The position numbers and the translations under genes were made by a program. Of a stretch of 64,000 bases of DNA, positions 51,573 to 62,628 are shown one piece after another. The first letter of the stretch is position 1, and the number at the start of each line of letters is the position of its first letter. The notes under the pieces were generated by a model. The model made no database searches, was not told the origin of the DNA, and saw only the letters and a program-made list of their open reading frames with translations. This DNA is from Phyllobacterium phragmitis. GTDB lineage: Bacteria; Pseudomonadota; Alphaproteobacteria; Rhizobiales; Rhizobiaceae. The stretch lies in NCBI RefSeq assembly GCF_002980495.1, contig NZ_PVBR01000001.1:1-64000 (forward strand), read 5' to 3'.

Positions 51573-52616
51573 GTGAAACTGAAACCGCTTGGCCGTACCG
51601 GCATCAACGTCACCGAAATCTGCCTGGGCACCATGACCTGGGGCGTGCAGAACACCGAAGCCGAGGCGCATGCGCAGCTCGATTACGCCACCGGCGCCGG
51701 CGTCAATTTCATCGACACGGCGGAGGGCTACGCCATCCCGATGAGTGCGGAAAGCTATGGCAAGACCGAGACCTATATCGGCAATTGGCTCAAGACGTCA
51801 GGCCAGCGCGACAAGCTCGTGCTCGCCACCAAGATCGCCGGCGGTGGCGAGCAGGGCTGGATCCGCGGCGGCAGCGCGCCGGGCCGGGAGACGGTGCGCG
51901 CGGCTGTCGAAGGCAGCCTGAAGCGCCTGCAAACCGATTATATCGATCTCTACCAGATCCATTGGCCGGCCCGCCGGCATTATCATTTCGGCCGCTCGTG
52001 GGCTTATGATCCCGCGGGGACCGACAGGACGGCGGTTCTTGCCAACATCCAGGAGGTGCTCGAAAGCCTCGATGCGCTGGTGAAGGAAGGCAAGATCCGC
52101 CATGTCGGCCTCTCCAACGAGACCGCATGGGGCATCATGCAATGGCTGCGCCTTGCCGAGGAAAAAGGCCTGCCGCGCGTCGCCTCGATCCAGAATGAAT
52201 ATGGCCTGCTGCAGCGCCATTTCGATCTCGACATGGCGGAGGTGAGTCAGCACGAGCAGGTCGGGCTCTTGGCCTATTCGACATTGGCGGCAGGCTTGCT
52301 GACCGGAAAATATCTCTCAGGCGAGATCCCGGCGGGTTCGCGCGGCGATGTCATGGGTGAGGGCTTCTGGCGCAAGAACAAGCATTCCGAGCCGGTGGTG
52401 AGGATCTATGTCGATCTCGCCCGCAGGCATGGGATCACGCCTGCCGAACTCGGTATCGCCTTCAGCCTGTCGCGGCCGTTCCTCACATCGGTGATCATCG
52501 GCGCAACGACGCTTGAGCAGTTGAAGGCGGATATCGGCGCGGCCGAGATCGAGCTTTCCACGGATCTGCTGGCCGAGATCGCCGCGATCCACCGCATGCA
52601 TCCGCGCCCGCTTTAA
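51573..52616 (+). CDS. Aldo/keto reductase (Tas-like)
   Basis: A 347-residue TIM-barrel oxidoreductase. The catalytic Asp/Tyr are in NFIDTAEGYAIPM, the Lys in VLATKIAGG and the His in YQIHWPARR; NADPH is bound by the late SVIIGATTLEQLKADI. It has the length and N-terminus of the Tas protein. The start is GTG 51,573 with no strong ribosome site. Substrate unknown. A 74-bp palindrome separates it from the convergent selD. Confidence 0.9.
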   Translation: MKLKPLGRTGINVTEICLGTMTWGVQNTEAEAHAQLDYATGAGVNFIDTAEGYAIPMSAESYGKTETYIGNWLKTSGQRDKLVLATKIAGGGEQGWIRGGSAPGRETVRAAVEGSLKRLQTDYIDLYQIHWPARRHYHFGRSWAYDPAGTDRTAVLANIQEVLESLDALVKEGKIRHVGLSNETAWGIMQWLRLAEEKGLPRVASIQNEYGLLQRHFDLDMAEVSQHEQVGLLAYSTLAAGLLTGKYLSGEIPAGSRGDVMGEGFWRKNKHSEPVVRIYVDLARRHGITPAELGIAFSLSRPFLTSVIIGATTLEQLKADIGAAEIELSTDLLAEIAAIHRMHPRPL

Positions 52617-52636
52617 AGCGGGCTGATGGGTAGGTT

Positions 52637-52710
52637 GGCGCTTCTGCACACCCCCCTCTGGCCGCCCTTCGACAAGCTCAGGAGGCCAGAGGGGGGTGTG
52701 CAGAAGCGCC
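52637..52710. repeat. Palindrome between convergent aldo/keto reductase and selD (CCTGAGCTTGTCGAAGGG type, copy 3)
   Basis: Arms GGCGCTTCTGCACACCCCCC and its complement GGGGGGTGTGCAGAAGCGCC extend the core that is found in the other two copies. Stem length (27 bp) and its position, 20 bp after one stop and 12 bp before the other, would make it a good bidirectional terminator. Confidence 0.85.
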
Positions 52711-52722
52711 AGCATTTCCCTA

Positions 52723-53784
52723 TCAGGGCGTAACCCGCACGCCGGGCTCGCCTTCCTCCACCGTCCCGATAATCCGCGCTGCCGGATACCCCGCAGCGAT
52801 AATCCTCCCGAGCAGCTCTTCCGCCCGGCCACCATCGCATGAGACGAGCAGGCCGCCGGATGTCTGGGGGTCGGTGAGGATGTGACGCCGCCATGCCGGA
52901 AGACCGTCTGGCAGGGCGATATCGGCGCTGTAGCTCGCCCAATTGCGGTGGGATGCGCCGGTCACGAAATCTTTTTGGGCGAGTTCGGCGGCTTGGGAAA
53001 AGACGGCCATATCGTCCGCGCGCAGCCATATCCGCACGTTCGATCCCCGCGCCATCTCCAGCGCATGGCCGAGAATGCCGAAGCCGGTGACGTCCGTCAT
53101 CGCATGCACATCCGCATCGAGCGCCAGTTCGGCGCCGATGCTGTTGAGGAGGGTCGTCGAAGCGATGAACTCGGCATAGGCATCCGCCGGCAACATGCCT
53201 TTCCTGAAGGCCGCGGAATAGATCCCGACGCCGAGCGCCTTTGTCAGGATCAGCGCATCGCCGTCCCTGGCAGCGCTGTTGCGCCGCAGGCTGGCGGTCG
53301 GGCAGGTGGCGATCACCGCCAGGCCGTAGATCGGTTCGGGGGAATCGATCGAGTGGCCTCCGGCAACGGGAATGCCGGCCTCAGCACAGATCGTGCTTCC
53401 GCCTTTCAGGATGTCGCGCACCGTTTCCGCCGGCATCTTGTCGATCGGCATGCCCAATATGGCAAGCGCCATGATCGGCCTGCCGCCCATGGCGTAGACG
53501 TCGGAAATCGCGTTGGTCGCCGCGATCCGGCCGAAATCGAAGGGATCGTCGACCACGGGCATGAAGAAATCCGTCGTCGCGATGACGCAGGTTTCGCCGT
53601 CGAGCTGCCAGACGGCGGCATCATCGCCGGTTTCGGTGCCGACCAGAAGCCGGGCAAACGGTCCGGCAACCGGTTGATCCTGGAGCAATTGCTGCAGGAC
53701 CGAGGGGGCCAGCTTGCAGCCGCAACCGCCGCCATGCGCCAATGCCGTCAGACGGAAGGAAGGGGATGAAACAGGACTGTCCAT
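52723..53784 (-). CDS. selD: Selenophosphate synthase (selenide, water dikinase) SelD
   Basis: A 353-residue enzyme. The nucleophile Cys21 and Lys24 are in [11 protein letters not shown], equal to Cys17/Lys20 of E. coli SelD, so this is the Cys form. Other marks are [13 protein letters not shown] with metal-binding Asp and the [11 protein letters not shown] segment. It makes selenophosphate from selenide and ATP, the selenium donor for selenocysteine. ATG 53,784 has GGGAGCC upstream; a GTG 12 bp before is the other choice. It follows the transglutaminase-like gene by 16 bp, and feeds the selA/selB/fdoG system on the opposite strand. Confidence 0.95.
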   Translation of the reverse strand: MDSPVSSPSFRLTALAHGGGCGCKLAPSVLQQLLQDQPVAGPFARLLVGTETGDDAAVWQLDGETCVIATTDFFMPVVDDPFDFGRIAATNAISDVYAMGGRPIMALAILGMPIDKMPAETVRDILKGGSTICAEAGIPVAGGHSIDSPEPIYGLAVIATCPTASLRRNSAARDGDALILTKALGVGIYSAAFRKGMLPADAYAEFIASTTLLNSIGAELALDADVHAMTDVTGFGILGHALEMARGSNVRIWLRADDMAVFSQAAELAQKDFVTGASHRNWASYSADIALPDGLPAWRRHILTDPQTSGGLLVSCDGGRAEELLGRIIAAGYPAARIIGTVEEGEPGVRVTP

Positions 53785-53800
53785 GATGGCTCCCACCCGA

Positions 53801-54892
53801 TCACGCGGTGATTTCGCGCGCCTGGATCGTGTATTTGAAATTTTCCGGATCGAGGCAATCCAGCCTGACCGAAGCGACTTCCGCTTGCGGATACATCAAA
53901 AAGCCAAGCATCGGTCCCTCTGCACCGGGAAGCGCCACGTCGCGGGCGTCATTATAGGCTATCCAATTGCCTTCCCAGGCGCCGAACAGCGCCTCGCGCG
54001 CCGCCGCCACCTTGGGATGATCGGCATGAAGCCCGCCCTCTGCTTCCTCGAGCATGACTTTGCGAACATCGGCGGGATCGACGGGAACCCAGCCGAAGCC
54101 GGACAGATGGATCTCGGCGCGGCAATGCTGCGCCTTGGTAACGGTTGCATCCTTCGCTCCAAGGCTCCTGTAGCCGAATTGCGACGGCGCCACCCGCAAG
54201 CCGTAGAGATCGCGCGCCGGAATGCCCGCGGCGCGCGCCAGCCCGACATAAAGCGCGTTCAGATCGGCGCATTTGCCGCCGAGATCGCCGCTTGCAAGCA
54301 TGGCTGCGACATCGCCGGAGCCACAGCCGCGGGTGGACGCCTTGCGATAGGTATGGGCGACCACCCAATCATAGATCAGCTTTGCCTTTTCGATCTCGCC
54401 CGTGGCGCTGCCGACGATCCGGTCGGATAACGCCTTGACGATGCCGTCGACCGGCACCAGCCGGCTTCCCGCCAGATATCGGGCGCGTTCGTCGGCGGAA
54501 AGCGCTGCGGCGTTGGTCGGTCGGGAAAGATCGATGGCGCGATCGCGCGTGGCGACGCGGCTGACGATCTCGACGGCGGGCGTCGTATCGCCTTCATCCC
54601 ATTCGACCAGCAGCATGTCGGCATCGCTGGCGGGATGGCGCACGAAGCCGGCGGTGGCCGCGTTGGTCGTCCAGGTGTTTGTCTCCGGCCGGTTCCAGTC
54701 GTCGGCGCTGAAACTGGGCAGCGGAACCCATGCGCGACCTACCCCCGAAAGCGTGATACGGGTCACGATCTCAAAGCGTCGCCATTCGCTAGGCCTTGGG
54801 GCAAAGCCGGGATTTGCCAGGGCCATTTGCGGCATTGCCGCCGCCGCCGAGACAACGGCCCCCATTGTCAGAAATGCGCGACGATCGAGCAT
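53801..54892 (-). CDS. Transglutaminase-like exported protein
   Basis: A 363-residue protein. Its signal contains [18 protein letters not shown], a Tat-like RR with hydrophobic core. The transglutaminase/cysteine-protease core shows the Cys in [20 protein letters not shown] (~218), His in [16 protein letters not shown] (~262), and Asp in VPVDPAD (~274). ATG 54,892 has GGAGGGA upstream. It probably acts as a periplasmic protease or amidase. It is just upstream of selD on the same strand; any functional link is unknown. Confidence 0.85.
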   Translation of the reverse strand: MLDRRAFLTMGAVVSAAAAMPQMALANPGFAPRPSEWRRFEIVTRITLSGVGRAWVPLPSFSADDWNRPETNTWTTNAATAGFVRHPASDADMLLVEWDEGDTTPAVEIVSRVATRDRAIDLSRPTNAAALSADERARYLAGSRLVPVDGIVKALSDRIVGSATGEIEKAKLIYDWVVAHTYRKASTRGCGSGDVAAMLASGDLGGKCADLNALYVGLARAAGIPARDLYGLRVAPSQFGYRSLGAKDATVTKAQHCRAEIHLSGFGWVPVDPADVRKVMLEEAEGGLHADHPKVAAAREALFGAWEGNWIAYNDARDVALPGAEGPMLGFLMYPQAEVASVRLDCLDPENFKYTIQAREITA

Positions 54893-55438
54893 GATTCCCT
54901 CCTGATCGGATTTGAGGATGGCAGCGGCAATGTCGGCCGCACGGACCGCCGGCGCTCCAGCCTTGCCGTGAATGATGTCTGAACATTGCAGGAAAAGAGG
55001 CGGGCACAATCCGGGAATATCCGCCATTTTGGGTGGCGAGATGCGGAAGCCCGGCAAAGACGGCCCCGAAACTCGGGAGCGACAATTAAGCCCACGCAGC
55101 CATTATTGTCCGTTTGGGACCGGACGTCAATTTGCGATCGTCCGCGTTCTCGTATTCGCCAAGAGGAAGTGCAGCAACGGCAGGCGGAATCCGGCGGCGC
55201 CAAGATGCGCCGGAATAAACTGTTATGTCTTTATCGACGTTTATTAGCAGTAACTCCGAAATAACTTAAGTTGATAATTATAGTCATGTTTTCAACGTCT
55301 TATTGATTTGACAACGGGGCGTGGAGGCGTAAGATTTCATTTGAAAAGCCGATAGCTTGGGTCTCTTCTTGCAGAAGACATACTGAATCTCCGGCATGCC
55401 CGTTGGGTACCGCCGGCCTTTTGGGGAGGTATCATGAC
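54893..55438. promoter_or_regulatory. Divergent promoter region of the tgase-selD and formate dehydrogenase genes
   Basis: 546 bp with no supportable gene. The right half from about 55,240 is AT-rich and contains TTGATTTGACAACGGGGCGT; the fdoG ribosome site GGGGAGG is at 55,422-55,428. I see no clear FNR, NarL or formate-responsive site. Confidence 0.4.
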
Positions 55439-58400
55439 ATGAACATGGAACTCTCGCGGCGCCAGTTCCTCGGAGCGGCCGGCGCGGGTGTTGCGGGCAC
55501 GGCGCTTGGCGCCTTTGGTTTTGGCGATATCGAGGCGGCGCATGCCGAAGCGATCCGCGCCTTCAAGCTGGTCAACACCACCGAAACCCGCAATACCTGT
55601 CCTTATTGTTCCGTCGCATGCGGCGTCATCATGTATTCGAAGGGTGATCTGAAGAAGGGCGAACAGGCCGAGATCATCCACATCGAGGGCGACACCGATC
55701 ACCCGACCAATCGCGGAACGCTCTGCCCGAAGGGCGCGGCGCTGCTCGATTTCGTCAAGTCCGAGACGCGGCTGAAATATCCCATGCTGCGCAAGCCCGG
55801 CTCCGACAGGTTCGAGCGTGTCGGCTGGGACGAAGCGATCGGCCGCATCGCCCGGCTGATGAAGGATGACCGCGACGCCAATTTCATCCAGACGAATGGT
55901 GACGGCGTGACTGTCAACCGCTGGACGACGGCGGGTTTCCTCGCGGCCTCGGCAACCACGAACGAAACCGCGTGGGAGACCTACAAGGTCGTGCGCAGCA
56001 CGGGCATGGTGGCCTTCGACAATCAGGCACGCGTTTGACACGGCCCCACGGTAGCCAGTTTGGCTCCAACTTTCGGCCGCGGCGCAATGACCAATTCGTG
56101 GACGGATATCAAGAATACCGACCTCGTCGTCATCATGGGCGGCAATGCCGCCGAAGCGCATCCCTGCGGGTTCAAATGGGTCACTGAGGCGAAGGCCAAC
56201 CGTGGCGCCAGGCTGATCGTCGTCGATCCGCGCTTTACCCGTTCGGCCTCGGTGGCGGATTTCTATGCCCCGATCCGGCAGGGCACGGATATCGCCTTCC
56301 TGCTCGGCGTGATGAAATATTGCATCGGCAACGACAAGGTGCAGTGGGAGTATGTCAGGGCGTTCACCAATGCCGGCTACATCATCAAGGACGGCTTCGA
56401 ATACAAGGACGGCCTGTTCACCGGCTATGACGAGGCCAAGCGCGACTATGACAAGTCGAGCTGGGAATACGTCATCGGTGATGATGGCTATGCCGTCGTC
56501 GACGATACGCTGACGCATCCGCGCTGCGTGTGGAACCTGCTGAAGCAGCATATCGCCGTCTATACGCCCGAGATGGTGGAGCGCATCTGCGGCACGCCGA
56601 AGGAGAAGTTCCTGAAGGTGGCCGAGATGATTGCCGAGTGCTCGTCGCCGACCAAGGCGATGACCTCCATGTATGCACTCGGCTGGACCCAGCACTCCAA
56701 GGGTTCGCAGAACATCCGCTCGATGGCGATGCTGCAGCTCATCCTCGGCAATATCGGCATCCGTGGCGGCGGCATGAATGCGCTGCGCGGCCACTCCAAC
56801 ATCCAGGGCCTCACCGACCTTGGCCTGATGTCGAACCTGCTCCCCGGATATCTGACGCTGGCGACCGAGAAGGAGGTCGATTTCAACAGCTACATGTCGA
56901 CACGCGGCTTCAAGCCGCTGCGGCCCAACCAGATGAGCTATTGGCAGAACTACAGGAAGTTCTTCGTCAGCTTCCAGAAATCGATGTGGGGTGCCTCGGC
57001 AACGCCGGAAAATGATTTTGCCTATGACTGGCTGCCCAAGCTCGATGTGCCCAGCTACGACGTGCTGCGCGCATTCGAGCTCATGCACCAGGGCAAGATG
57101 AACGGCTATATCTGCCAGGGGTTCAATCCGCTGCTTGCCGCCCCGAACCGGGCAAAGCTCACCGCCTCGCTGTCGAAGCTCAAATACCTCGTCACCATGG
57201 ATCCGCTCGATACCGAGACGGCGCGGTTCTGGGAAAATCACGGTGAGTTCAACGATGTCGATCCCGCGCAGATCCAGACCGAGGTCATCCAGCTGCCCTC
57301 CACCTGCTTCGCCGAAGACGAGGGCTCGCTCACCAATTCAGGGCGCTGGCTGCAGTGGCACTGGCCCGGCGGCACGCCGCCCGGCGAGGCGAAGACCGAC
57401 AATTGGATCATGGCGCAGATCCATCTGCGCCTGAAGGAACTCTACCGCCAGGAGGGCGGAACCTTTCCCGATCCGATCGTCAATCTCGAATGGGACTATG
57501 CCGATCCGGGCGAGCCGACCGCGGAAGAACTTGCCAAGGAGATCAACGGCAAGGCGCTCGCCACCGTCTACGATACCGCCGATCCGGCCAAGGTGCTGGC
57601 CGAGACGGGCAAGCTGGTGCCGAGCTTCGCGGCATTGCGCGATGACGGCTCGACGGCCTGCGGCTGCTGGATCTATTCCGGCTGCTTCAACGAGGACGGC
57701 AACAACATGGCCAGGCGCGATACGTCGGATCCCGACCAGACCGGCGCCTATCTCAAATGGGCGTTCTCATGGCCGGTCAACCGCCGCATCCTCTATAACC
57801 GGGCATCGGCGGATCTGAGCGGCAAGCCCTGGGATCCGAGCCGCAAGCTGATCGAGTGGGACGGGCAGAAATGGTCGGGCTATGACGTGCCGGATATCGC
57901 GCCGACGGCCAACCCCGAGGAGGTCGGCCCGTTCATCATGAACCCGGAAGGCGTCTCGCGTCTCTTCACCCGCGGCATGATGCGCGACGGACCGTTCCCG
58001 GCTCACTACGAACCGTTCGAATCGCCGCTTGCCAATCTCGTTGCCCCGAAGGTGCGCGGCAATCCGGCGGCAAGGGTGTTCGCGGATGATTTCGCGCAGT
58101 TTGCCGAGCCCGCTTCGCAGGAGTTCCCCTATGCGGCGACATCCTATCGCCTGACCGAACACTTCCACTATTGGACCAAGCATGTCTGGGTCAATGCCGT
58201 GCTGCAGCCTGAATTTTTCGTCGAGATTTCGGAGGAACTGGCGAAGGAGAAAGGCATCACCGGCGGCGGCTGGGTGCGGGTGTGGTCGAAACGCGGATCG
58301 GTCAGGGCCAAGGCGGTGGTGACCAAGCGGATCAAACCGCTGATCTGCGACGGCAAACCCGTTCACGTCGTGGGCATACCGCTGCATTGGGGCTTCACCG

Positions 58401-58525
58401 GCACGGCGATAAAGGGCTTCGGCCCGAATTCGCTCACCCCCTTCGTCGGAGACGCCAATATCGAGACGCCTGAATACAAGGCGTTCCTGGTCAATATCGA
58501 GCCCACCACCGGGCCGGTGGCATAG
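55439..58525 (+). CDS. fdoG: Formate dehydrogenase alpha subunit FdoG, selenocysteine-containing
   Basis: 1,028 residues including Sec200, coded by TGA at 56,036-56,038 and read through; otherwise the frame runs 55,439-58,525 without a break. The Tat signal is SRRQFLGAAGAGVAGTALG (~5-23). The [4Fe-4S] cluster is held by CPYCSVACG with LCPKG, and the Sec is in NQARV-U-HGPTVA, which matches the E. coli FdnG/FdoG active site, followed by APTFGRGAMTNSW. The enzyme oxidises formate to CO2 in the periplasm, with a bis-MGD molybdenum or tungsten cofactor, passing electrons to FdoH and FdoI. A normal gene caller would split it in two. ATG 55,439 has GGGGAGG 10 bp upstream. Confidence 0.96.
56036..56066 (+). 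promoter_or_regulatory. Selenocysteine UGA codon and bacterial SECIS stem-loop
   Basis: TGA at 56,036-56,038 is followed by a hairpin with stem GGTAGCC / GGCTCC and loop AGTTT (56,050-56,066), in the place and shape of E. coli fdhF/fdnG SECIS, with the same flanking ACGGCCCCACGG. SelB would bind it together with Sec-tRNA. The structure is by eye only. Confidence 0.85.
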
Positions 58526-58537
58526 GAGACGGCAGCC

Positions 58538-59485
58538 ATGTTCCCGCCTGTTCCAAATCCCACCCTCCCGCCCGAAGCGCCGAGATTCGGCGAAAAGGAC
58601 CTGATTCGGCGGTCGGCGTCGACGGTGACGCCGCCCGCCGAGCGGCAGACCGAGGTGGCGAAGCTCATCGATGTCTCCAAATGCATCGGCTGCAAGGCGT
58701 GCCAGTCGGCCTGCATCGAGTGGAACGATACCCGTCCGGCGATGGAGACCAACACCGGAAGCTACGAGAATCCGCATGACCTGACGCCTGATATGTTCAC
58801 GCTGATGCGCTTCACCGAGTGGGAAAACCCCGAGACGGAAAATCTCGAATGGCTGATCCGCAAGGATGGCTGCATGCATTGCGAGGATCCGGGCTGTCTC
58901 AAGGCCTGTCCCGCGCCCGGCGCCATCGTGCAATATTCCAATGGTATCGTCGATTTTGTCCACGAGAACTGCATCGGCTGCGGCTATTGCATCAAGGGCT
59001 GCCCGTTCAATATTCCGCGCATCTCGGCCGTGGACCACACGGCGTATAAATGCACGCTGTGCTCGGACCGTGTTGCCGTCGGCCAGGGGCCGGCCTGTGC
59101 CAAGGCCTGCCCGACCCAGGCGATCGTCTGGGGAACCAAGGACGAGATGAAGGACTGGGCCGCCGACCGTATCGACGATCTGAAGTCGCGCGGCTTCGAG
59201 AATGCCGGCCTGTACGATCCGCCCGGCGTCGGCGGCACCCATGTCATGTATGTGCTGCAACACGCCGATCAGCCGGAGATCTACGCCGATCTGCCGAAAA
59301 ATCCGCGGATCAGCCCGATCGTCGAGGCCTGGAAGGGCGTCACCAAATATGCCGGCCTTGCCGTGATGGGCATCGCCGCCGCGACCGGCCTTGTGCATTA
59401 TCTGGTCGCCGGGCCGAACCGCGTTTCGCCAGAGGATGAAGAGGCGGCCGAAAAGCTCACAGGAGAGCCCCCTCATGAGCACTGA
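58538..59485 (+). CDS. fdoH: Formate dehydrogenase beta (iron-sulfur) subunit
   Basis: A 315-residue ferredoxin-like subunit. Four clusters are held by [48 protein letters not shown] and CTLCSDR...[11 protein letters not shown]-terminal helix ([20 protein letters not shown]) anchors it to the membrane, as in FdnH. It moves electrons from FdoG to the cytochrome subunit. It starts 12 bp after fdoG and overlaps fdoI by 11 bp. Confidence 0.96.
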   Translation: MFPPVPNPTLPPEAPRFGEKDLIRRSASTVTPPAERQTEVAKLIDVSKCIGCKACQSACIEWNDTRPAMETNTGSYENPHDLTPDMFTLMRFTEWENPETENLEWLIRKDGCMHCEDPGCLKACPAPGAIVQYSNGIVDFVHENCIGCGYCIKGCPFNIPRISAVDHTAYKCTLCSDRVAVGQGPACAKACPTQAIVWGTKDEMKDWAADRIDDLKSRGFENAGLYDPPGVGGTHVMYVLQHADQPEIYADLPKNPRISPIVEAWKGVTKYAGLAVMGIAAATGLVHYLVAGPNRVSPEDEEAAEKLTGEPPHEH

Positions 59486-60218
59486 TGTCGATTATGATGT
59501 GGAGAAGACCGACGGCGTCCATCCGGGAAAGCCTGTCGTGGTCGATCGCTATACGCCATGGGCACGGGTCAATCATTGGATCACCGCCGCAAGCCTCGTG
59601 CTGCTGGCGCTCTCCGGCCTTGCGATGTTCCACCCGAGCCTGTTCTTCCTGTCCGGCCTGTTCGGCGGGGGCCAGTTCACACGCTTCATCCATCCCTGGA
59701 TCGGCGTCCTGCTGTTTTTCAGCTTTCTCGGCCTGTTTCTGCGTTTCTGGACGGCCAATCTCTGGAAGCGGGACGACAGCAACTGGCTTGCGCATGGCCG
59801 CGACGTCCTGGCCGGCCATGAGGAGCGCGCGCCCGAGGTCGGCAAATACAATGCCGGCCAGAAGCTGGTGTTCTGGTCGATGTCGATCTTGATCATCGTG
59901 CTGATAGCGACCGGCCTGGTGATCTGGGACCAGTATTTCTCGGCATATACCACCATCGGGCAGAAGCGGTGGGCCGTGTTGCTGCATGCGATCGCCGCGG
60001 TCGTGATCATCAATGTCTGGATCATTCATGTCTATTCAGCCATCTGGGTACGCGGTACCATACGGGCGATGACGCGCGGCTCGGTGACCGGCGGATGGGC
60101 TTGGCGGCATCATCGCAAATGGCTGCGCGAGCTGGTGGCCGGATCGCCCGCAAGATCGACGCCAAAATCGACGCCAAAATCGACGAATGAGAAATCGGGG
60201 AGGACGCCCGCCGAATAA
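59475..60218 (+). CDS. fdoI: Formate dehydrogenase gamma (cytochrome b556) subunit
   Basis: A 247-residue membrane cytochrome with four helices. Heme-ligand histidines appear in [26 protein letters not shown] and [11 protein letters not shown] 59,475 lies inside the fdoH end. The tail holds direct 12-bp repeats (GACGCCAAAATC) coding for a Lys/Ser/Thr/Pro-rich end (TPKSTPKST), which is unusually long. It passes electrons to quinone. Confidence 0.93.
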   Translation: MSTDVDYDVEKTDGVHPGKPVVVDRYTPWARVNHWITAASLVLLALSGLAMFHPSLFFLSGLFGGGQFTRFIHPWIGVLLFFSFLGLFLRFWTANLWKRDDSNWLAHGRDVLAGHEERAPEVGKYNAGQKLVFWSMSILIIVLIATGLVIWDQYFSAYTTIGQKRWAVLLHAIAAVVIINVWIIHVYSAIWVRGTIRAMTRGSVTGGWAWRHHRKWLRELVAGSPARSTPKSTPKSTNEKSGRTPAE

Positions 60219-60270
60219 ATTGGGCGTCAGGATCGGTCCACGTGGCCCGGCGGGTTCGTGAGGGAGTGTT

Positions 60271-61188
60271 ATGAGCAGAAAAACTGCGGTTGCGCCGGAT
60301 CCAACGGCGATTGGAAATGTCTCATCACCACCCTTTGTGCGTCTTCCCGATCCCGCTTCGCTGTTTTCTGTCAGATCGGCGCGTTTCCGGCAATTGGCGG
60401 GCACTGGCGAGCTTGCGCCCTATCTGAATTTCCTGGCGCAGCTAAACGATGCCCAGCATGGCATCCTGGCTGATCTGCCGCCTGCCGAAGCGCCCGATGC
60501 CGAGGCGCTGGCGCGTGCGCACGCCTTCGAAATGCCGCCGCTCGACCGCAATGCGATAGAGGGCGACAGCGCGCTCGAAATCACATTCGATCGGCTGTTT
60601 GCAGCCGCCGATGCCATTGACAAGCCGCGCGCCGCCGCTAAGGCGCTTGCGCGTGTGGCGAGTGCCGATCCGGCGCAACGCCTCGCCATGGCGAGGACGC
60701 TCTTCACCAGCACATTGCCCGGCGATGCGATCGCCGAGCACATCTTCATCTGGGCCGGCCTCCAGGTGCATTTCACCGGGCTTGCGTCGGCGCTCGACGC
60801 GGCAGGGGTGAAGCCGGTCGCCGATGGCGTCTGTCCCGCTTGCGGCGGCGCGCCGGCATCCTCGATGGTCGTCGGCTGGCACGGTTCGCATGGCGCGCGC
60901 TTCTGTTCGTGCTCGCTTTGCGGCACATTATGGCACTATGTCCGCATCAAATGCGTGCTGTGCGGCTCCACCAAGGGGATCGGCTATCAGGAGATCGAGG
61001 GCCATGGCGGGTTCGTCAAGGCGGAGACCTGCGACACATGCCATGGCTGGTCGAAGATCTTCTATCAGGACAAGGCGCCGGGGCTCGATCCGGTTGCCGA
61101 CGACGTGGCGAGCCTCGGCCTCGATCTCCTGATGCGCGACGGCCCCTATCGCCGTGGCGGGTTCGCCCCGCTTCTGGCGGGCTTTTAG
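60271..61188 (+). CDS. fdhE: Formate dehydrogenase accessory protein FdhE
   Basis: A 305-residue protein with the rubredoxin-like Cys pairs CPACGG, CSLCGT, CVLCGS and CDTCH in the C-terminal third (~185-255). FdhE is needed to mature the respiratory formate dehydrogenase before Tat export, possibly by binding iron and protecting the alpha subunit. It lies 52 bp after fdoI and 15 bp before selA, so it links the structural genes with the sel genes. Confidence 0.94.
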   Translation: MSRKTAVAPDPTAIGNVSSPPFVRLPDPASLFSVRSARFRQLAGTGELAPYLNFLAQLNDAQHGILADLPPAEAPDAEALARAHAFEMPPLDRNAIEGDSALEITFDRLFAAADAIDKPRAAAKALARVASADPAQRLAMARTLFTSTLPGDAIAEHIFIWAGLQVHFTGLASALDAAGVKPVADGVCPACGGAPASSMVVGWHGSHGARFCSCSLCGTLWHYVRIKCVLCGSTKGIGYQEIEGHGGFVKAETCDTCHGWSKIFYQDKAPGLDPVADDVASLGLDLLMRDGPYRRGGFAPLLAGF

Positions 61189-61203
61189 GCGGGGAGGCGT
61201 GAC

Positions 61204-62628
61204 ATGGACGCCAAGTTCAGCCTGCGCGACATTCCCTCGATGGATCAACTGCTGAAATCGGCCTCCATCGTCGGGGCCATGCAACGCTTCGGCAGGCCCG
61301 CCGTCACCGATGCCCTGCGGGCAGCCCTTGCTGCGATCCGTGACGAGGTGCGCCAGGGCGGCCGCATTCCTACCGAGGACGCCATTGCGGATGCCGCTCT
61401 GGCCAGGCTTGACGCAGACGCCCATTCGACGCTTCGGCCCCTGTTCAACCTGACCGGCACGGTGCTGCATACCAATCTCGGCCGCGCCATACTTGCCGAT
61501 GCGGCGGTCGAGGCCGCCACGGCGGCGATGCGCGAGGCCGTGGCGCTCGAATTCGATCTGGAAAGCGGCACGCGCGGCGAGCGCGACGATCATCTGCGCG
61601 CGCTGGTCTGCGAACTGACGGGGGCCGAGGACGCGACCGTCGTCAACAACAACGCCGCAGCGGTCCTTCTGGTGTTGAACAGCCTGGCGGCGGGCAGGGA
61701 GGCGATCGTCTCCCGCGGTGAACTGATCGAGATCGGCGGCGCTTTCCGCATGCCCGATATCATGGCTCGCGCCGGCGTCCGGCTCGTCGAGATCGGCACC
61801 ACCAACCGCACCCATGCCAGGGATTACAGCAATGCCATCGGCCCCGACACCGGGCTGATCCTGAAGGTCCACACCTCCAATTACCGCATCGAGGGCTTCA
61901 CCTGCGAGGTCGAGGCGCGTGACCTGGCCGCCATCGCCGGCGGCAAGGGCGTGCCGCTGGTCAATGATCTCGGCTCCGGCACATTGGCCGACCTTGCCCG
62001 CTTCGGGATGGCGCACGAACCGACCGTGCGCGAGGCAGTCGGCGAGGGTGCGGATATCGTCACCTTTTCCGGCGACAAGCTCCTCGGCGGCCCGCAGGCG
62101 GGGTTCATCGTCGGGCGCAGGACATGGATCGAAAAGATCAACGGGAACCCGATGAAGCGGGCGCTGCGGGTCGACAAGATTCGCCTTGCCGCGCTGGAGG
62201 CGACGCTGCGGCTTTATCGCGATCCGGACCGCCTGAGCCAGCGCCTGCCCACCATGCGGCTGCTCGCCCGCCCGCCCGCCGAGATCGAGGCGCAGGCGCA
62301 AAGGCTGGCGCCTGTCGTGCAACGGGCATTGAAGGGCGCTTTCACCGTTTCGGTCGTCGCCTGCGAAAGCCAGATCGGCTCCGGCGCCTTGCCGCTCGCC
62401 ACCGTGCCGAGCGCCGGGCTGGCCATGACGCCCGCCGACGGCAGCGGCAGCGCGCCCGGACGGCTGGCGGCGGCGCTCCGGCACCTGCAAAAGCCGGTCA
62501 TCGGCCGCATCGAACGCGGATCGCTGCTGCTGGACCTGCGTTGCCTCGAAGACGAGGCCGGTTTCGCCGCCAATTTCACGCCTGTTTATATCGAGGCGAA
62601 AGATTCGACGGAGGCCGAAGAACCATGA
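61204..62628 (+). CDS. selA: L-seryl-tRNA(Sec) selenium transferase SelA
   Basis: A 474-residue PLP enzyme of normal length. The PLP Lys292 is in [15 protein letters not shown], matching Lys295 of the E. coli enzyme. Other marks are [12 protein letters not shown] and NNNAAAVLL. It converts Ser-tRNA-Sec to Sec-tRNA-Sec with selenophosphate from SelD. Its stop overlaps the selB start by four bases. Confidence 0.96.
   Translation: MDAKFSLRDIPSMDQLLKSASIVGAMQRFGRPAVTDALRAALAAIRDEVRQGGRIPTEDAIADAALARLDADAHSTLRPLFNLTGTVLHTNLGRAILADAAVEAATAAMREAVALEFDLESGTRGERDDHLRALVCELTGAEDATVVNNNAAAVLLVLNSLAAGREAIVSRGELIEIGGAFRMPDIMARAGVRLVEIGTTNRTHARDYSNAIGPDTGLILKVHTSNYRIEGFTCEVEARDLAAIAGGKGVPLVNDLGSGTLADLARFGMAHEPTVREAVGEGADIVTFSGDKLLGGPQAGFIVGRRTWIEKINGNPMKRALRVDKIRLAALEATLRLYRDPDRLSQRLPTMRLLARPPAEIEAQAQRLAPVVQRALKGAFTVSVVACESQIGSGALPLATVPSAGLAMTPADGSGSAPGRLAAALRHLQKPVIGRIERGSLLLDLRCLEDEAGFAANFTPVYIEAKDSTEAEEP

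Noticed and set aside
56036-56038. TGA read as a true stop or pseudogene mark in fdoG
   Set aside because: The surrounding residues, SECIS-like hairpin and neighbouring selA, selB and selD show selenocysteine decoding.
55337-57241. 634-codon minus-strand frame opposite fdoG
   Set aside because: Antisense of the formate dehydrogenase gene. It is open because of GC-rich codon bias, and the sense strand is fully explained by Sec read-through.
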